The notes beneath the pieces were generated by a model that searched no databases, was not told the origin of the DNA, and worked only from the letters and a program-made list of their open reading frames with translations. Source: JAIVGV01 sp032229975 (GTDB lineage Bacteria > Acidobacteriota > Blastocatellia > Pyrinomonadales > Pyrinomonadaceae). Taken from it: a stretch of DNA of 64,000 nucleotides. Numbering within the stretch: the stretch's first letter is position 1; the number at the start of each line of letters is the position of its first letter. A program made the translations under genes and the position numbers. The stretch lies in NCBI GenBank assembly GCA_032229975.1, contig JAVXVG010000056.1, positions 1 through 64,000 of the forward strand. The letters are read 5' to 3'. Positions 7,760-16,779 of the stretch are shown in pieces.

Positions 7760-10700
7760 ATGTCAACAGAGACACCGCTCGAACTTAAAAAGACGATCAA
7801 CCTGCCGAAGACCGCCTTTGCTCAGAAGGCGAATCTCGCGCAGGCTGAGCCCGCGCGTCTCGAACGCTGGACGCAGACCGATCTCTACGGGATGATCCGC
7901 GAAGCCTCGAAGGGTCGCGAAAAGTTCATCCTGCATGATGGGCCACCTTACGCCAACGCGGACATCCACCTCGGCACGGCCCTCAACAAGATCATCAAAG
8001 ACTTCGTCGTCCGCTCGCGCACGATGATGGGCTACGACGCGCCCTACGTGCCCGGCTACGACTGCCACGGCCTGCCCATCGAGCTTTACGTCGATAAGAA
8101 ACTCGGCGCGAAGAAGGCGAACATGGATGCGGTCACGATCCGCAAAATCTGTCGCGAGCACGCATCGGAAGCCTTAAAGAGTCAGACGCGCGACTTCAAG
8201 CGGCTCGGCATTCTTGGTCTGTGGGAGCGGCCCTACTCGACCATGTCGAACGGTTACGAGGCTGAGACGGCCCGTCTCTTCGCACACTTCGTCGAGCGCG
8301 GCTACGTCTATAAAGGCGCGCGCCCCGTCTATTGGTGCGTCTATGATCAGACCGCGCTCGCCGAAGCGGAGGTTGAATATAGAGAGCACACGAGCCCGTC
8401 CGTCTATGTGAAATTTCCCCTCTCCGAAGATTCGATTGACGGCAAGACTTTCAAGCGCGAGATACTCGGCGACGAAGACGACGCGCGCAAGGTCTCATTC
8501 CTCATCTGGACGACGACGCCTTGGACTTTGCCCGCCAACCTCGGCATCGCCGTCAATCCAAACTTTGAATATTGCGCGATAGAGAGCGGCGACGAAATTT
8601 ATATCGTCGCGTGTGAGCTTGCTGAAGTGGTCGCGCAGAAATGCGGACTCGGCGAGACGAAGATCGTCGCGCGCTTTCCCGGCTCACGTCTTGATCGACT
8701 CGAAGCGCGCCATGCGTGGCTCGAACGCGCGTCACTCCTGATGCTCGGCGATCACGTCACGCTCGGCGGCGAGGCTGACGCGGAGACGGAGTTGGATGTA
8801 AAGGACGCGCGTGAAAAGTCCGCGACTTCAAAAGCGGGAACGGGTCTCGTCCACACCGCGCCGGGTCACGGCCACGATGATTTCGTGATCGGCAAAAGTT
8901 ACGGGCTCGATATCTATTGCCCCGTCGATAGCGCGGGCCGCTTCACGAACGACGTGGAGCAGTTCGCGCAGATGCGCGTGTTTGACGCGAACCCGAAGAT
9001 CGTCGAGTTCCTTCGAGAGCGCGGCGCGCTCCTGTTCGCGGAAGACTACGCGCATCGCTATCCGCACTGCTGGCGTTGCAAGAATCCGGTCATCTTCCGC
9101 GCCACGCCGCAATGGTTCATCTCGCTCGACGCGAAGGCCACCGCGCCGGCCATCGAGACAGTCGAGACAGATGATGACGGGCGCGACCGCAGCAACTACA
9201 TCGATAACGAAGCGGACGCGCCGCGATCCTTACGCGAAGGCGCGCTCGAAGAGATCGCGCGTGTTCGTTGGATTCCCGCGTGGGGCGAAGACAGGATGCG
9301 CAACATGCTGAAGGGCCGCCCCGATTGGTGCGTCTCCAGACAGCGCGTGTGGGGCGTGCCGATCCCGGTCTTCTACTGCAAGGCTTGTGGCGTTGAGATC
9401 GCGGACGCGAAGTTGATCAATCGCGTCGCCGACTTCTTCGAGCGCGAGTCTTCGGATGCTTGGTACAAGCGCGACGCGCGTGAGCTTCTACCCGAAGACT
9501 TCAAGTGTCCGGGTTGCAAGGGCGCGGAGTTCACGAAGGAGACAGACATTCTCGACGTGTGGTTCGATAGCGGATCGTCTTGGGTCTCGGTCTTCAAGGA
9601 ATACTTTGCAGACGAGTTAAAGGAGTGGCGACCGGCGGACGTTTACTTAGAAGGCGGCGATCAGTATCGCGGCTGGTTCAACTCCAGCTTGATGGTCTCG
9701 CTCGCCGCGCACGACCGGGCCCCCTACCGCACAGTCTCGACGCACGGCTGGACGCTCGACGCGCAGGGGCGCGCGATGCACAAGTCTGCGGGCAACGCCG
9801 TCTCGCCCGATGAGTTCGTCAAGACTTCGGGCGCGGACATCCTGCGCGTTTGGTGCGCTTCATCGAATTATCAAGAGGACATGCGCTGCTCGCCGGAGAT
9901 ACTCGCGCGCGCTTCAGATGCTTATCGCAAGATTCGCAACACCGCGCGCTTCGCCCTCGGCAATCTCGACGGCTTCGATCCCGCGCGCGACCGCGTGGCG
10001 CAGACGGAGCTATTCGAGATCGACCGTTGGGCCCTCGCCGAGTTGGACGCCGTTGTCGAGCGCGCGCTCGCGGCTTATCGTGAATACGACTTCCACGCCG
10101 CCTATCAAACGCTCTACAACTTTTGCACCGTCGCGCTCTCGGCGCGCTACTTCGACATCATCAAGGACAGGCTCTACACGTCCGCTCCGCGCGCGCACGC
10201 GCGCCGCGCCGCGCAGACGGCCCTCTATGAGATCGCGGACGCGCTCGCGCGCCTCTCGTCGCCGCTCCTCGTCTTCACGGCAGACGAAATCTGGGAGAAC
10301 CTGCCTGCGCCCTCTTATCAGGTCGTGGGCGGCGACGATGCAACGACGAGTGAGTCGCCGCGCGCTCCTTCCGTCCACCTCGCGTCATTCCCTCTCGCGG
10401 CGGGCACGCGCGACGAAGAGTTGTCGTTGCGCTGGGCGCAAATCTTCGAGGTGCGCGAGGTGGCCCTGCGCGCGCTCGAAGAAGCACGCGCGACGAAAGT
10501 GATCGGCAGCAGTCTCGAAGCGCGCGTCGAGTTAAAGTTGAAAGACCCGCTCTACACGACGATGACGAAGTATCAGGCGGAGCTGCGCTACGTCTTCATC
10601 GTCTCGCGGGTCGGCGTTGTGAAGACGGACGATGAGGCGTCGCCCGACATCTCTGTGCAGGTCTTCCGTGCCGAAGGCCAGAAGTGCGAGCGTTGTTGGA

Positions 10701-10801
10701 ACTACTCGGAGCGCGTCGGCGAGTTCCATCGCTACCCGACCGTTTGCGAGCGTTGCATCGAAGCCCTCGCAGAGATCGAAGCGGAAGGAGCGATGGCGTG
10801 A
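7760..10801 (+). CDS. ileS: Isoleucyl-tRNA synthetase
   Basis: Charges tRNA-Ile with isoleucine. 1013 residues, somewhat longer than the usual 930-950 of bacterial IleRS. The class I HIGH motif reads HLGT (70-73) within the PYANADIHLG context. The KMSKS loop reads MHKSAGN (673-679), so its first Lys is replaced, as in some related enzymes. The CP1 editing domain lies between. The C-terminal zinc site is intact (CERCWNYS ... CERC). A small extra segment near residues 470-490 accounts for part of the length. The stop overlaps the lspA GTG by 4 bp. The leader is filled by a heptamer array, so no classical Shine-Dalgarno is seen. Confidence 0.96.
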   Translation: MSTETPLELKKTINLPKTAFAQKANLAQAEPARLERWTQTDLYGMIREASKGREKFILHDGPPYANADIHLGTALNKIIKDFVVRSRTMMGYDAPYVPGYDCHGLPIELYVDKKLGAKKANMDAVTIRKICREHASEALKSQTRDFKRLGILGLWERPYSTMSNGYEAETARLFAHFVERGYVYKGARPVYWCVYDQTALAEAEVEYREHTSPSVYVKFPLSEDSIDGKTFKREILGDEDDARKVSFLIWTTTPWTLPANLGIAVNPNFEYCAIESGDEIYIVACELAEVVAQKCGLGETKIVARFPGSRLDRLEARHAWLERASLLMLGDHVTLGGEADAETELDVKDAREKSATSKAGTGLVHTAPGHGHDDFVIGKSYGLDIYCPVDSAGRFTNDVEQFAQMRVFDANPKIVEFLRERGALLFAEDYAHRYPHCWRCKNPVIFRATPQWFISLDAKATAPAIETVETDDDGRDRSNYIDNEADAPRSLREGALEEIARVRWIPAWGEDRMRNMLKGRPDWCVSRQRVWGVPIPVFYCKACGVEIADAKLINRVADFFERESSDAWYKRDARELLPEDFKCPGCKGAEFTKETDILDVWFDSGSSWVSVFKEYFADELKEWRPADVYLEGGDQYRGWFNSSLMVSLAAHDRAPYRTVSTHGWTLDAQGRAMHKSAGNAVSPDEFVKTSGADILRVWCASSNYQEDMRCSPEILARASDAYRKIRNTARFALGNLDGFDPARDRVAQTELFEIDRWALAELDAVVERALAAYREYDFHAAYQTLYNFCTVALSARYFDIIKDRLYTSAPRAHARRAAQTALYEIADALARLSSPLLVFTADEIWENLPAPSYQVVGGDDATTSESPRAPSVHLASFPLAAGTRDEELSLRWAQIFEVREVALRALEEARATKVIGSSLEARVELKLKDPLYTTMTKYQAELRYVFIVSRVGVVKTDDEASPDISVQVFRAEGQKCERCWNYSERVGEFHRYPTVCERCIEALAEIEAEGAMA

Positions 10802-11403
10802 AGACGCACACTCCCGACAACGAAGGGCCGGACGTGAAGCGGACTCGCAATCCACAATCGGCAATCCGCAATCCGCAATCGAAGAGTTGGCGCGCGGCCT
10901 ACCTGCTCGCGGCGTTTGGCGTCTATCTCGTTGATCAAACGTCGAAGGCTTGGGCGGTGCGCCACCTGCGACTCGGTCAGGACGCGACCATCATTCCGCG
11001 CTTCCTCGATCTCGCCTACTCGGAGAACCCCGGCATCGCCTTCGGACAGTTGCAGGAGGGCGGCGCGACGGGCCGCTGGCTCTTGGTCGCGCTCGCCTGC
11101 GCCGCCGCCGCCGCCGTACTCACCTATTTCTTCCGCACGCCGCGACAGGACGACCGCATCCTCGGCGCGTGCGCGCTCCTCTTCGCAGGGATAGTCGGAA
11201 ACTTGACCGACCGCGCGCGCCTCGGTCACGTCATCGACTTCATCATGCTCCACGCAGACACGCACTACTGGCCCACCTTCAACGTCGCCGACTCCGCCAT
11301 CTGCGCCGGTGCGATCTTGCTCGCGCTCGATCTGATTCTCGAAGGCAGAAAGAAGAAGTCGGAGATCGGCAGACAGAAGACGGAAGCCAGCGCGTCGCGA
11401 TAG
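10798..11403 (+). CDS. lspA: Lipoprotein signal peptidase (signal peptidase II)
   Basis: Inner-membrane aspartyl protease that removes signal peptides of diacylglyceryl-modified prolipoproteins. The GTG start at 10798 overlaps the ileS stop and has AAGGAG upstream. 201 residues with four TM helices. Motifs: VDQTSK near the first helix, ENPGIAFG, the catalytic Asp in GNLTDR, and the second Asp in FNVADSAI. Odd: residues about 17-28 (NPQSAIRNPQS, a 7-residue period) and about 186-197 are translated heptamer arrays. The gene has therefore absorbed repeats at both ends outside the conserved core. It is followed by lgt, so the two consecutive lipoprotein-maturation enzymes are together. Confidence 0.95.
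   Translation: MKTHTPDNEGPDVKRTRNPQSAIRNPQSKSWRAAYLLAAFGVYLVDQTSKAWAVRHLRLGQDATIIPRFLDLAYSENPGIAFGQLQEGGATGRWLLVALACAAAAAVLTYFFRTPRQDDRILGACALLFAGIVGNLTDRARLGHVIDFIMLHADTHYWPTFNVADSAICAGAILLALDLILEGRKKKSEIGRQKTEASASR
10847..10881. repeat. Heptamer array inside lspA (N-terminal)
   Basis: Five consecutive 7-bp units, GCAATCC-type (GCAATCC, ACAATCG, GCAATCC, GCAATCC, GCAATCG). Translated in lspA they give a 7-residue period. No inverted partner close by. Confidence 0.9.
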
Positions 11404-11474
11404 CCCGCGCTTTCGGATCGATTCCGACTTCTGTATCCTAACTTCTGCATACTGACTTCTGACTTCTCTCTGAA
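11354..11474. repeat. Heptamer-array inverted repeat at the lspA/lgt junction
   Basis: Left array 11354-11388 (AGAAGTC, GGAGATC, AGAAGAC) encodes the LspA C terminus. Right array 11420-11474 (ACTTCTG repeated with CATACTG/TATCCTA units) ends just before the lgt ATG. Confidence 0.88.
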
Positions 11475-11475
11475 G

Positions 11476-12315
11476 ATGTATCCGGAACTTTTTCGCATTC
11501 ATAACTTCCCCGTCAACACCTACGGCGTGCTGCTGGCGTTGGCGTTTCTGCTCGCGCTCGTCGTTGCCGCAAGACTCGCCGCGCGCGATGGGTTGCCGCG
11601 CGAGCGTATCTATGATCTCGGCTTGTGGTTGTTGCTCGCGGCAATCGTCGGATCGAAGGCGTTGATGTTCGTTGTCGAGCCAGAGTATCGCGCGAACCCT
11701 CTGCACTTTTTGTCGCTCGATTTTTTGCGCTCCGGCGGAGTCTTCTACGGCGGGTTCATCGCGGCGGTCGCGACGGCCGTCGTGCTTGTGCGACGTTTCA
11801 AGTTGCCGTGGTGGAAGACTGCGGACGCGTTCGCGCCGGCCATCGCGCTCGGTCAGGCGATAGGTCGGCAAGGATGCTTCGCGGCCGGATGTTGTTGGGG
11901 CAAGCCGACGACGAAGCCGTGGGGCGTGCAGTTCACGGAAGCGGGCCATGAGATCACGGGCGTGCCTGTGGACGCGCACTTGCATCCGACGCAACTCTAC
12001 GAGTCGTTCGGCGCGCTCGCTATCTTTTTCTTCCTGCTGTGGCTGCATCGACGCAAGATATTTTCGGGTCAGGTCGTGCTCTTCTACGGCCTGCTCTACG
12101 CGACGTTGCGCTTCACGGTCGAGTTCTTCCGCGACGATCCGCGCGGCGATCTCTTCGGGCTCACAACGCTCACAGGGCTCTCCACCTCGCAGCTCATCAG
12201 CCTCGCGGTCTTCGCCGCAAGTCTCTTCTTCCTCGTCGTGCGCTGGCGTCGCGCGTCCCTTTCAGACATGCGCGAAGAAAGCGCGACGAAACACGCTGCG
12301 CCTTCGCGCGCCTGA
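11476..12315 (+). CDS. lgt: Prolipoprotein diacylglyceryl transferase
   Basis: Transfers diacylglycerol from phosphatidylglycerol to the lipobox Cys of prolipoproteins, in the inner membrane. 279 residues with about seven TM helices. The Lgt signature is present as IGRQGCFAAGCCWG (near 130), and the conserved HPTQLYES follows. FYGGF and SGGVFYGG in the first third also fit. It lies directly after lspA and 4 bp ahead of rluD, so the three are probably co-transcribed. The short leader is filled by the heptamer array (GAAG next to the ATG). Confidence 0.95.
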   Translation: MYPELFRIHNFPVNTYGVLLALAFLLALVVAARLAARDGLPRERIYDLGLWLLLAAIVGSKALMFVVEPEYRANPLHFLSLDFLRSGGVFYGGFIAAVATAVVLVRRFKLPWWKTADAFAPAIALGQAIGRQGCFAAGCCWGKPTTKPWGVQFTEAGHEITGVPVDAHLHPTQLYESFGALAIFFFLLWLHRRKIFSGQVVLFYGLLYATLRFTVEFFRDDPRGDLFGLTTLTGLSTSQLISLAVFAASLFFLVVRWRRASLSDMREESATKHAAPSRA

Positions 12316-12319
12316 AGCG

Positions 12320-13357
12320 ATGACCGACGAGCCAATCCACTCCAACGTGCAAGACCACGATCCGCACGACGACTCACACTCCGCCGAACACGAAGCCGAC
12401 GCGCTCACGTTCACGGTCGAAGAGTCGGACGCGGGCGCGCGCCTCGACGCTTATCTCGCCGCGCACGTCGCGCACGTCTCGCGCTCGCGCCTCAAGCAGT
12501 TGATCGACGATGGCGAGGTGTTGGTCGCGGGCCGCGTCGTGAAGCCTTCGCACAAACTCAAGGCGGGCGAGACGGTCGAACTCGAAACGCCCGCGCCGCC
12601 CGTCTCAAACTTCGCACCGGAGGACATTCCGCTCGACGTGATCTACGAAGACGACTCGATCATCGTCGTCAACAAGACCGCCGGTCTCGTCGTCCACCCG
12701 GCAGCAGGCGTGCCCGGCGGCACACTCGCCAACGCGCTCGCGTTTCGTTTACGAAGTGAAGATCAACCAGTCGATGCTCAATCGATCCGTCCCGGCATCG
12801 TCCATCGTCTCGACCGCGACACGTCGGGCCTGATCGTGGCGGCGAAGACGGCTGAGGCGCACGAGAATTTATCGGATCAGTTCCGCGCGCGCGAGGTCTT
12901 CAAGTCTTACGTCGCGCTCGTGCACGGGGCGACGCAGGAGGATAAGGGCCGGATCGAAGAACCCATCGGGCGCGATCCGCACAACCGCACGCGCATGGCT
13001 GTCGTCCGTCGTAGTGGCCGCGCCGCGCTCTCGCTCTGGAAAGTGCGCCGACGCTTCACGCGCTACACGCAGTTGGACGTTGAGATCAAGACCGGGCGCA
13101 CGCACCAGATCAGGGTACATCTCGCGTGGATCAAGCATCCGGTCGTCGGCGATAAGACATACGGTGAGGGACGCGACAAACAGATCAAGGATGCGCGCGT
13201 GCGTGCGTCGGTCACGAAACTCGACCGGCAGTTTCTGCACGCCGCGCGCCTCGGCTTTCGACACCCGCGCACAGGCGAGTATCTGAAGTTCACCGCCCCG
13301 CTCCCGCCCGAACTCGCCAACGTGCTCGCCGCCATCGAAGCCTCGGAAGAGAGTTGA
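12320..13357 (+). CDS. rluD: RluD-family 23S rRNA pseudouridine synthase
   Basis: 345 residues from ATG 12320, 4 bp after lgt. An acidic, His-rich N-terminal extension (1-30) precedes an S4 RNA-binding domain (about 35-95) and a pseudouridine synthase domain. The catalytic Asp lies in HRLDRDTSG, and TGRTHQIRVH follows. Isomerises uridines in helix 69 of 23S rRNA if orthologous to RluD; RluC/A specificity cannot be excluded from sequence. The lspA-lgt-rluD arrangement fits the frequent lspA-rluD linkage in bacteria. Confidence 0.93.
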   Translation: MTDEPIHSNVQDHDPHDDSHSAEHEADALTFTVEESDAGARLDAYLAAHVAHVSRSRLKQLIDDGEVLVAGRVVKPSHKLKAGETVELETPAPPVSNFAPEDIPLDVIYEDDSIIVVNKTAGLVVHPAAGVPGGTLANALAFRLRSEDQPVDAQSIRPGIVHRLDRDTSGLIVAAKTAEAHENLSDQFRAREVFKSYVALVHGATQEDKGRIEEPIGRDPHNRTRMAVVRRSGRAALSLWKVRRRFTRYTQLDVEIKTGRTHQIRVHLAWIKHPVVGDKTYGEGRDKQIKDARVRASVTKLDRQFLHAARLGFRHPRTGEYLKFTAPLPPELANVLAAIEASEES

Positions 13358-13526
13358 GCGCGCCCTGCAACCGTGCGCGAAGCGCGACGAGGTTGATATA
13401 CTCGCAACGCGTTCGCGCTGATGCTAAGGGCAACGGGCCACGGCGCGCGCGGCATCGAAAACCTTGACGCGGAAGGCTTGATCAGACTCGCGAGTCCCGC
13501 CCCTTCGATTCTGTTTCCTGTGAATT

Positions 13527-14540
13527 ATGAGATTAGCTTTTAAACTTTTCCTGTTAATCGTGCCGGTCTGCGCGTTGGCGTGGACTCTGGCGACAACTAA
13601 TGTCACAGCGCAGGGCGGCGGCGGTCGGCCACAGCAGCCCGTCGCGCGTCCGACGCCGCCGACGGAGACGAACGAGGGCGCAGTCAACGTCCGCATCGTG
13701 CGCCTGCCGATCACCGTGCTCGACAAGAAGGATCAACCCGTCGGCGGTCTCACCGAGTCGGACTTCGTCGTCTATGAGGACAAGCAGGCGCAGCGCATCG
13801 AGAGCTTCACGGACGAGAAGGCCGGCGTGCCCGTGCAGGTGGCCGTGCTGATGGATATTTCGGGATCGACTTCGGGCAAGCTCGGCTTCGAGAAGGAGGC
13901 CGCGAAGGACTTTCTCTACACGGTCGTGCGCGCGCGCAAGGACAAGGGCGCGTTCGCCACCTTCGACGAGGACGTGAATCTTTTGCAGGACTTCACCGAT
14001 AAGCTCGACCTCTTAGACACTGCGGTCGATAGCGTGAAGAAGCCGGGGACGAACACCGCGCTGTGGGATGCGGTCTGGCAGATGTGCAACGAGAAGATGC
14101 GCGCCGCGCCGGGCCGGCGCGTTGTCGTCGTCATCACGGATGGCGACGACACGGCGAGTCGCGCGCATCTGAAAGATGCTATCGAGATCGCGCAATCGAC
14201 CGAGACAGTCGTCTTCGCCATCTCAACGAAGGCCGGTCTGTCAGGCGTCGTGCCCGGAGTTGAGATCGGGACGGCCAGAGACGCGGGCGACAAGGAACTC
14301 GACCGGCTCTGCGCCGAAACGGGCGGCAAGGCTTTCTTCATCGGCGACCGGCGCGGATTAGAGAACGCCTTCAACAAGGTTGCGAAAGAACTGCGCTCGC
14401 AGTATGTCGTCACCTATCGACCGGCCCGCGCCTTCGACGGAACGTATCGACGCATCGAGGTCAAACTCGCCGACGCGCACGACGGGCTCAAGGTGCGCAC
14501 GCGCAAAGGCTACACGGCGGCGAGGGAGAGCAAGGAATAG
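13527..14540 (+). CDS. Secreted VWFA-related domain protein
   Basis: 337 residues. A signal peptide (about 1-28, ending NVTAQG) is followed by a Gly/Pro linker, a beta domain with the GLTESDFVVYED segment characteristic of acidobacterial VWFA-related proteins, then a VWA fold. The MIDAS is intact: MDISGSTSG at about 111-119 (DxSxS), a Thr further on, and ITDGDD for the third metal contact. The C-terminal QYVVTYRPA segment is shared with the neighbours. The next gene (14634) is a paralogue. A role in surface protein assembly or protein-protein contact is inference. Confidence 0.87.
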   Translation: MRLAFKLFLLIVPVCALAWTLATTNVTAQGGGGRPQQPVARPTPPTETNEGAVNVRIVRLPITVLDKKDQPVGGLTESDFVVYEDKQAQRIESFTDEKAGVPVQVAVLMDISGSTSGKLGFEKEAAKDFLYTVVRARKDKGAFATFDEDVNLLQDFTDKLDLLDTAVDSVKKPGTNTALWDAVWQMCNEKMRAAPGRRVVVVITDGDDTASRAHLKDAIEIAQSTETVVFAISTKAGLSGVVPGVEIGTARDAGDKELDRLCAETGGKAFFIGDRRGLENAFNKVAKELRSQYVVTYRPARAFDGTYRRIEVKLADAHDGLKVRTRKGYTAARESKE

Positions 14541-14629
14541 AGGATAGAGATGAGAGGCTAGAGGTTAGAGGTTAGAGGTTAGTTAGTTCTTCGACTAGCA
14601 TCTCGCGACCGCTATCTGACATCTAACCC
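14538..14629. repeat. Heptamer-array inverted repeat between two VWFA genes
   Basis: Units such as TAGAGGT (three in a row) and TAGAGGA from 14538, then TCTGACA, TCTAACC in the opposite sense to 14629. The first unit contains the TAG stop codon (14538-14540) of the upstream gene. Confidence 0.85.
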
Positions 14630-14633
14630 ACGA

Positions 14634-15797
14634 ATGTTTTCACACATGAAGTTGTCACGCAATAATTTTTCGCGCCCCGCCGTCGCCGTCCTGCTCGCGC
14701 TCGTCTTCACGTCAGCCGCGCTCGTCGCGCCCGCGTCGCGCGCGCAGCAGCCGACGCCGTCTGTGCAGTCTCAGTCGGCCCCGCAGCAGCAGCCCACGCC
14801 GAAGCCTTCGCCGAAGCCCGTGGACGAGAACACGACCGTCAACGACGACGAGGTGTATAGCGTCAACACGACTCTGACGAACGTCCTCTTCACCGCCATC
14901 GATAAAGACAAGCACTTCGTCACGATGCTCAAGAAGGACGACATACGCATCATCGAAGACGGCGTGCCGCAGGAGATTTTCGCCTTCCAACAGCAGATCG
15001 ATCTCCCTCTCACGCTCGCCATCGTCATCGACGTGAGCGGCTCTCAGGAGCACACGTTGCCGCAGGAGAAACAGGCGGCGCGCGAGTTCGTCGATCAGGT
15101 CTTGCGACCGCGCAAGGACGAGGTGGCCGTCGTCTCCTTCACCGGCGAGACGACGTTGGAGCAGGGCCTGACGGGCAACATTCAGCGCGTGCGCGGCGCG
15201 ATTGACAAGGTCGAGTTCGTGCCGCCCGCAGGCTACATCGGCAACGGCACGATCACCGGCACGCCGCCCATCTCCGGCACTAACAGCGACCTTGCATCAT
15301 CGACGGCGTTGTGGGATGCGATCTGGGTGACGTGCGACGAAGTGCTCTCCGAATCGTCCGAGCAGACGCGACGCGCGATCATTCTGATGACCGACGGCTT
15401 CAATACTTCCGGCAAGATGAAGTTGCAGGACGCAGTTGATCGGGCCATCAAGACCGATACGCTCGTCTTCGTCGTCGGCGTCGGCGATAGTTTCAGCTAT
15501 CAAGGCGTAGACAAAGGATCGATTGACAAGCTGGCCGAGCGCACGGGCGGACGCGCCTACGTGCCGCACAACGAAGAGGATTTGCGCAAGGCTTTCGAGC
15601 AGATTCAGCAGGAGCTGCGCGAGCAGTACCTCGTCGCCTACGCGCCGACGAACAAGAAGCACGACGGTAGTTTCCGCAAGCTCCAGATCGAGGTCACGAA
15701 CCCCGCGCTTCGCGATCAGAAACTCAAGCTCACCTATCGACAGGGCTACTTCGCCAAGTCCGACACGCCCTCGACGCGCAAACGTCGAACTGAATAG
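14634..15797 (+). CDS. Secreted VWFA-related domain protein
   Basis: 387 residues. Start at 14634 or at the ATG at 14646 (MKLSRNN); neither has a strong Shine-Dalgarno. A signal peptide (ending ASRAQQ), a long Gln/Pro/Ser linker, the beta segment (KKDDIRIIEDG) and a VWA domain with an intact MIDAS (VIDVSGSQE; MTDGFN) follow. It has a longer insertion after the second beta strand (around 205-225) than its upstream paralogue. It ends at a strong terminator at 15837. Same family and probable co-transcription with 13527-14540. Confidence 0.87.
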   Translation: MFSHMKLSRNNFSRPAVAVLLALVFTSAALVAPASRAQQPTPSVQSQSAPQQQPTPKPSPKPVDENTTVNDDEVYSVNTTLTNVLFTAIDKDKHFVTMLKKDDIRIIEDGVPQEIFAFQQQIDLPLTLAIVIDVSGSQEHTLPQEKQAAREFVDQVLRPRKDEVAVVSFTGETTLEQGLTGNIQRVRGAIDKVEFVPPAGYIGNGTITGTPPISGTNSDLASSTALWDAIWVTCDEVLSESSEQTRRAIILMTDGFNTSGKMKLQDAVDRAIKTDTLVFVVGVGDSFSYQGVDKGSIDKLAERTGGRAYVPHNEEDLRKAFEQIQQELREQYLVAYAPTNKKHDGSFRKLQIEVTNPALRDQKLKLTYRQGYFAKSDTPSTRKRRTE

Positions 15798-15836
15798 TCG
15801 AGAAGAAATTTAAGGAAGCCCGTGAGGGCGACACGA

Positions 15837-15870
15837 GAAAGCCCCGACCTGAGCCGTGGGCTTTCGTCTT
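15837..15870 (+). terminator. Intrinsic terminator of the VWFA gene pair
   Basis: Stem GAAAGCCC (15837-15844) with GGGCTTTC (15858-15865), 13-nt loop, then GTCTTTAT. It lies between convergent genes. Confidence 0.75.
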
Positions 15871-15894
15871 TATGCCTTAACGTCTCCGCCTTTG

Positions 15895-16704
15895 TTATCT
15901 CTCTCCGCGCGCTGCTTCGACCGCCGACTCGATCTCGACGTTGAGATTGCGGATCGAGACCTGATCGGTCGGCTCTAGAAGTCTGAGCGACTCGTCGAGT
16001 ATTCGTCGCTGGTGCTCTTTGAAGTTGGGCCGCCCGGCGACGCAGCCAAACTCGCCTTTGTAGTAAGCCGCGCGCGGCGGCTTCACGCGCGCCGTCGCTT
16101 CCCTGTCAACCGAGAGCATCATCGTCGAAACGCCAGATGCTTCGAGAGCGCGCGCCGTCAGGCCCATCGTTTGATGACAGAGGCGCGTGGCGGGAACGAG
16201 CAACACCGCTTGCACGTTGTAACGCTTGACGCGCTCGACGAGTTCGGGGAGCGTCTGCGTTGCGTAGCGGGCCGCCGACGGGATGAAGCCGCAGACGCTC
16301 CAGAAGACCGGATTCAACTGACCGATAATGCCGTTGCTCTGAAACTCGAAGAGACGCGCAAGCGGGACTTGCGCGTTCATGTCCGCGTTCACCGCCGCCC
16401 CGTCGTAGCCGCGCGCGGCGAAGCGCAAATCATCTTGCGTGACGAGCGTCGGGATTTCGCGGTACGTCGCATCGCCGCCGGGCACGGTCGTATCGAAGCC
16501 TTCTGTTCCATCAAGGTACGCGCCCGCCGAAGAGATGAGACCGAGGTTGAGCATCGGCAGGGCCCGGCCCATCGGCTTGAACGGCGCGCGTTTGTTCTCC
16601 ACCCACGGATAATGCTCGCCCACGTCGCCCTCGCGCATCTCGTACACGCGCTTCCAACGCTGATAACGCTCGCGCCACTCGTCGATCTTCTCGATAGTCT
16701 CCAC
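15895..16704 (-). CDS. GrdB/PrdB-like protein (glycine/sarcosine/betaine/proline reductase selenoprotein B family)
   Basis: 269 residues from a GTG at 16704 that has AAGGAG 7 bp upstream; a longer frame to 16740 lacks such a signal. Similarity is to the substrate-activating subunit family of glycine, sarcosine, betaine and D-proline reductases: N-terminal WRERYQRW, PMLNLGLISSAGAYL, ATRLCHQTMGL and MLSVDREAT blocks. No in-frame TGA occurs, so no selenocysteine. The short length is closer to PrdB than to GrdB. No GrdA, GrdC or GrdD is seen nearby, so the usual Stickland reductase complex is not supported; similar stand-alone proteins exist in other aerobes. Last gene of the minus-strand run from 20715. 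Confidence 0.75.
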   Translation of the reverse strand: METIEKIDEWRERYQRWKRVYEMREGDVGEHYPWVENKRAPFKPMGRALPMLNLGLISSAGAYLDGTEGFDTTVPGGDATYREIPTLVTQDDLRFAARGYDGAAVNADMNAQVPLARLFEFQSNGIIGQLNPVFWSVCGFIPSAARYATQTLPELVERVKRYNVQAVLLVPATRLCHQTMGLTARALEASGVSTMMLSVDREATARVKPPRAAYYKGEFGCVAGRPNFKEHQRRILDESLRLLEPTDQVSIRNLNVEIESAVEAARGER

Positions 16705-16779
16705 TAAGAGTCTCCTTCGTCGATTCGGAATCCGGGCCACTGTTGTGAGATCGCGTCTCGTTTACCTTCGCCCCTCAAT

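Noticed and set aside
16012..16707. Plus-strand ORF opposite the GrdB-like gene
   Set aside because: Antisense shadow with Arg/His-rich nonsense composition.
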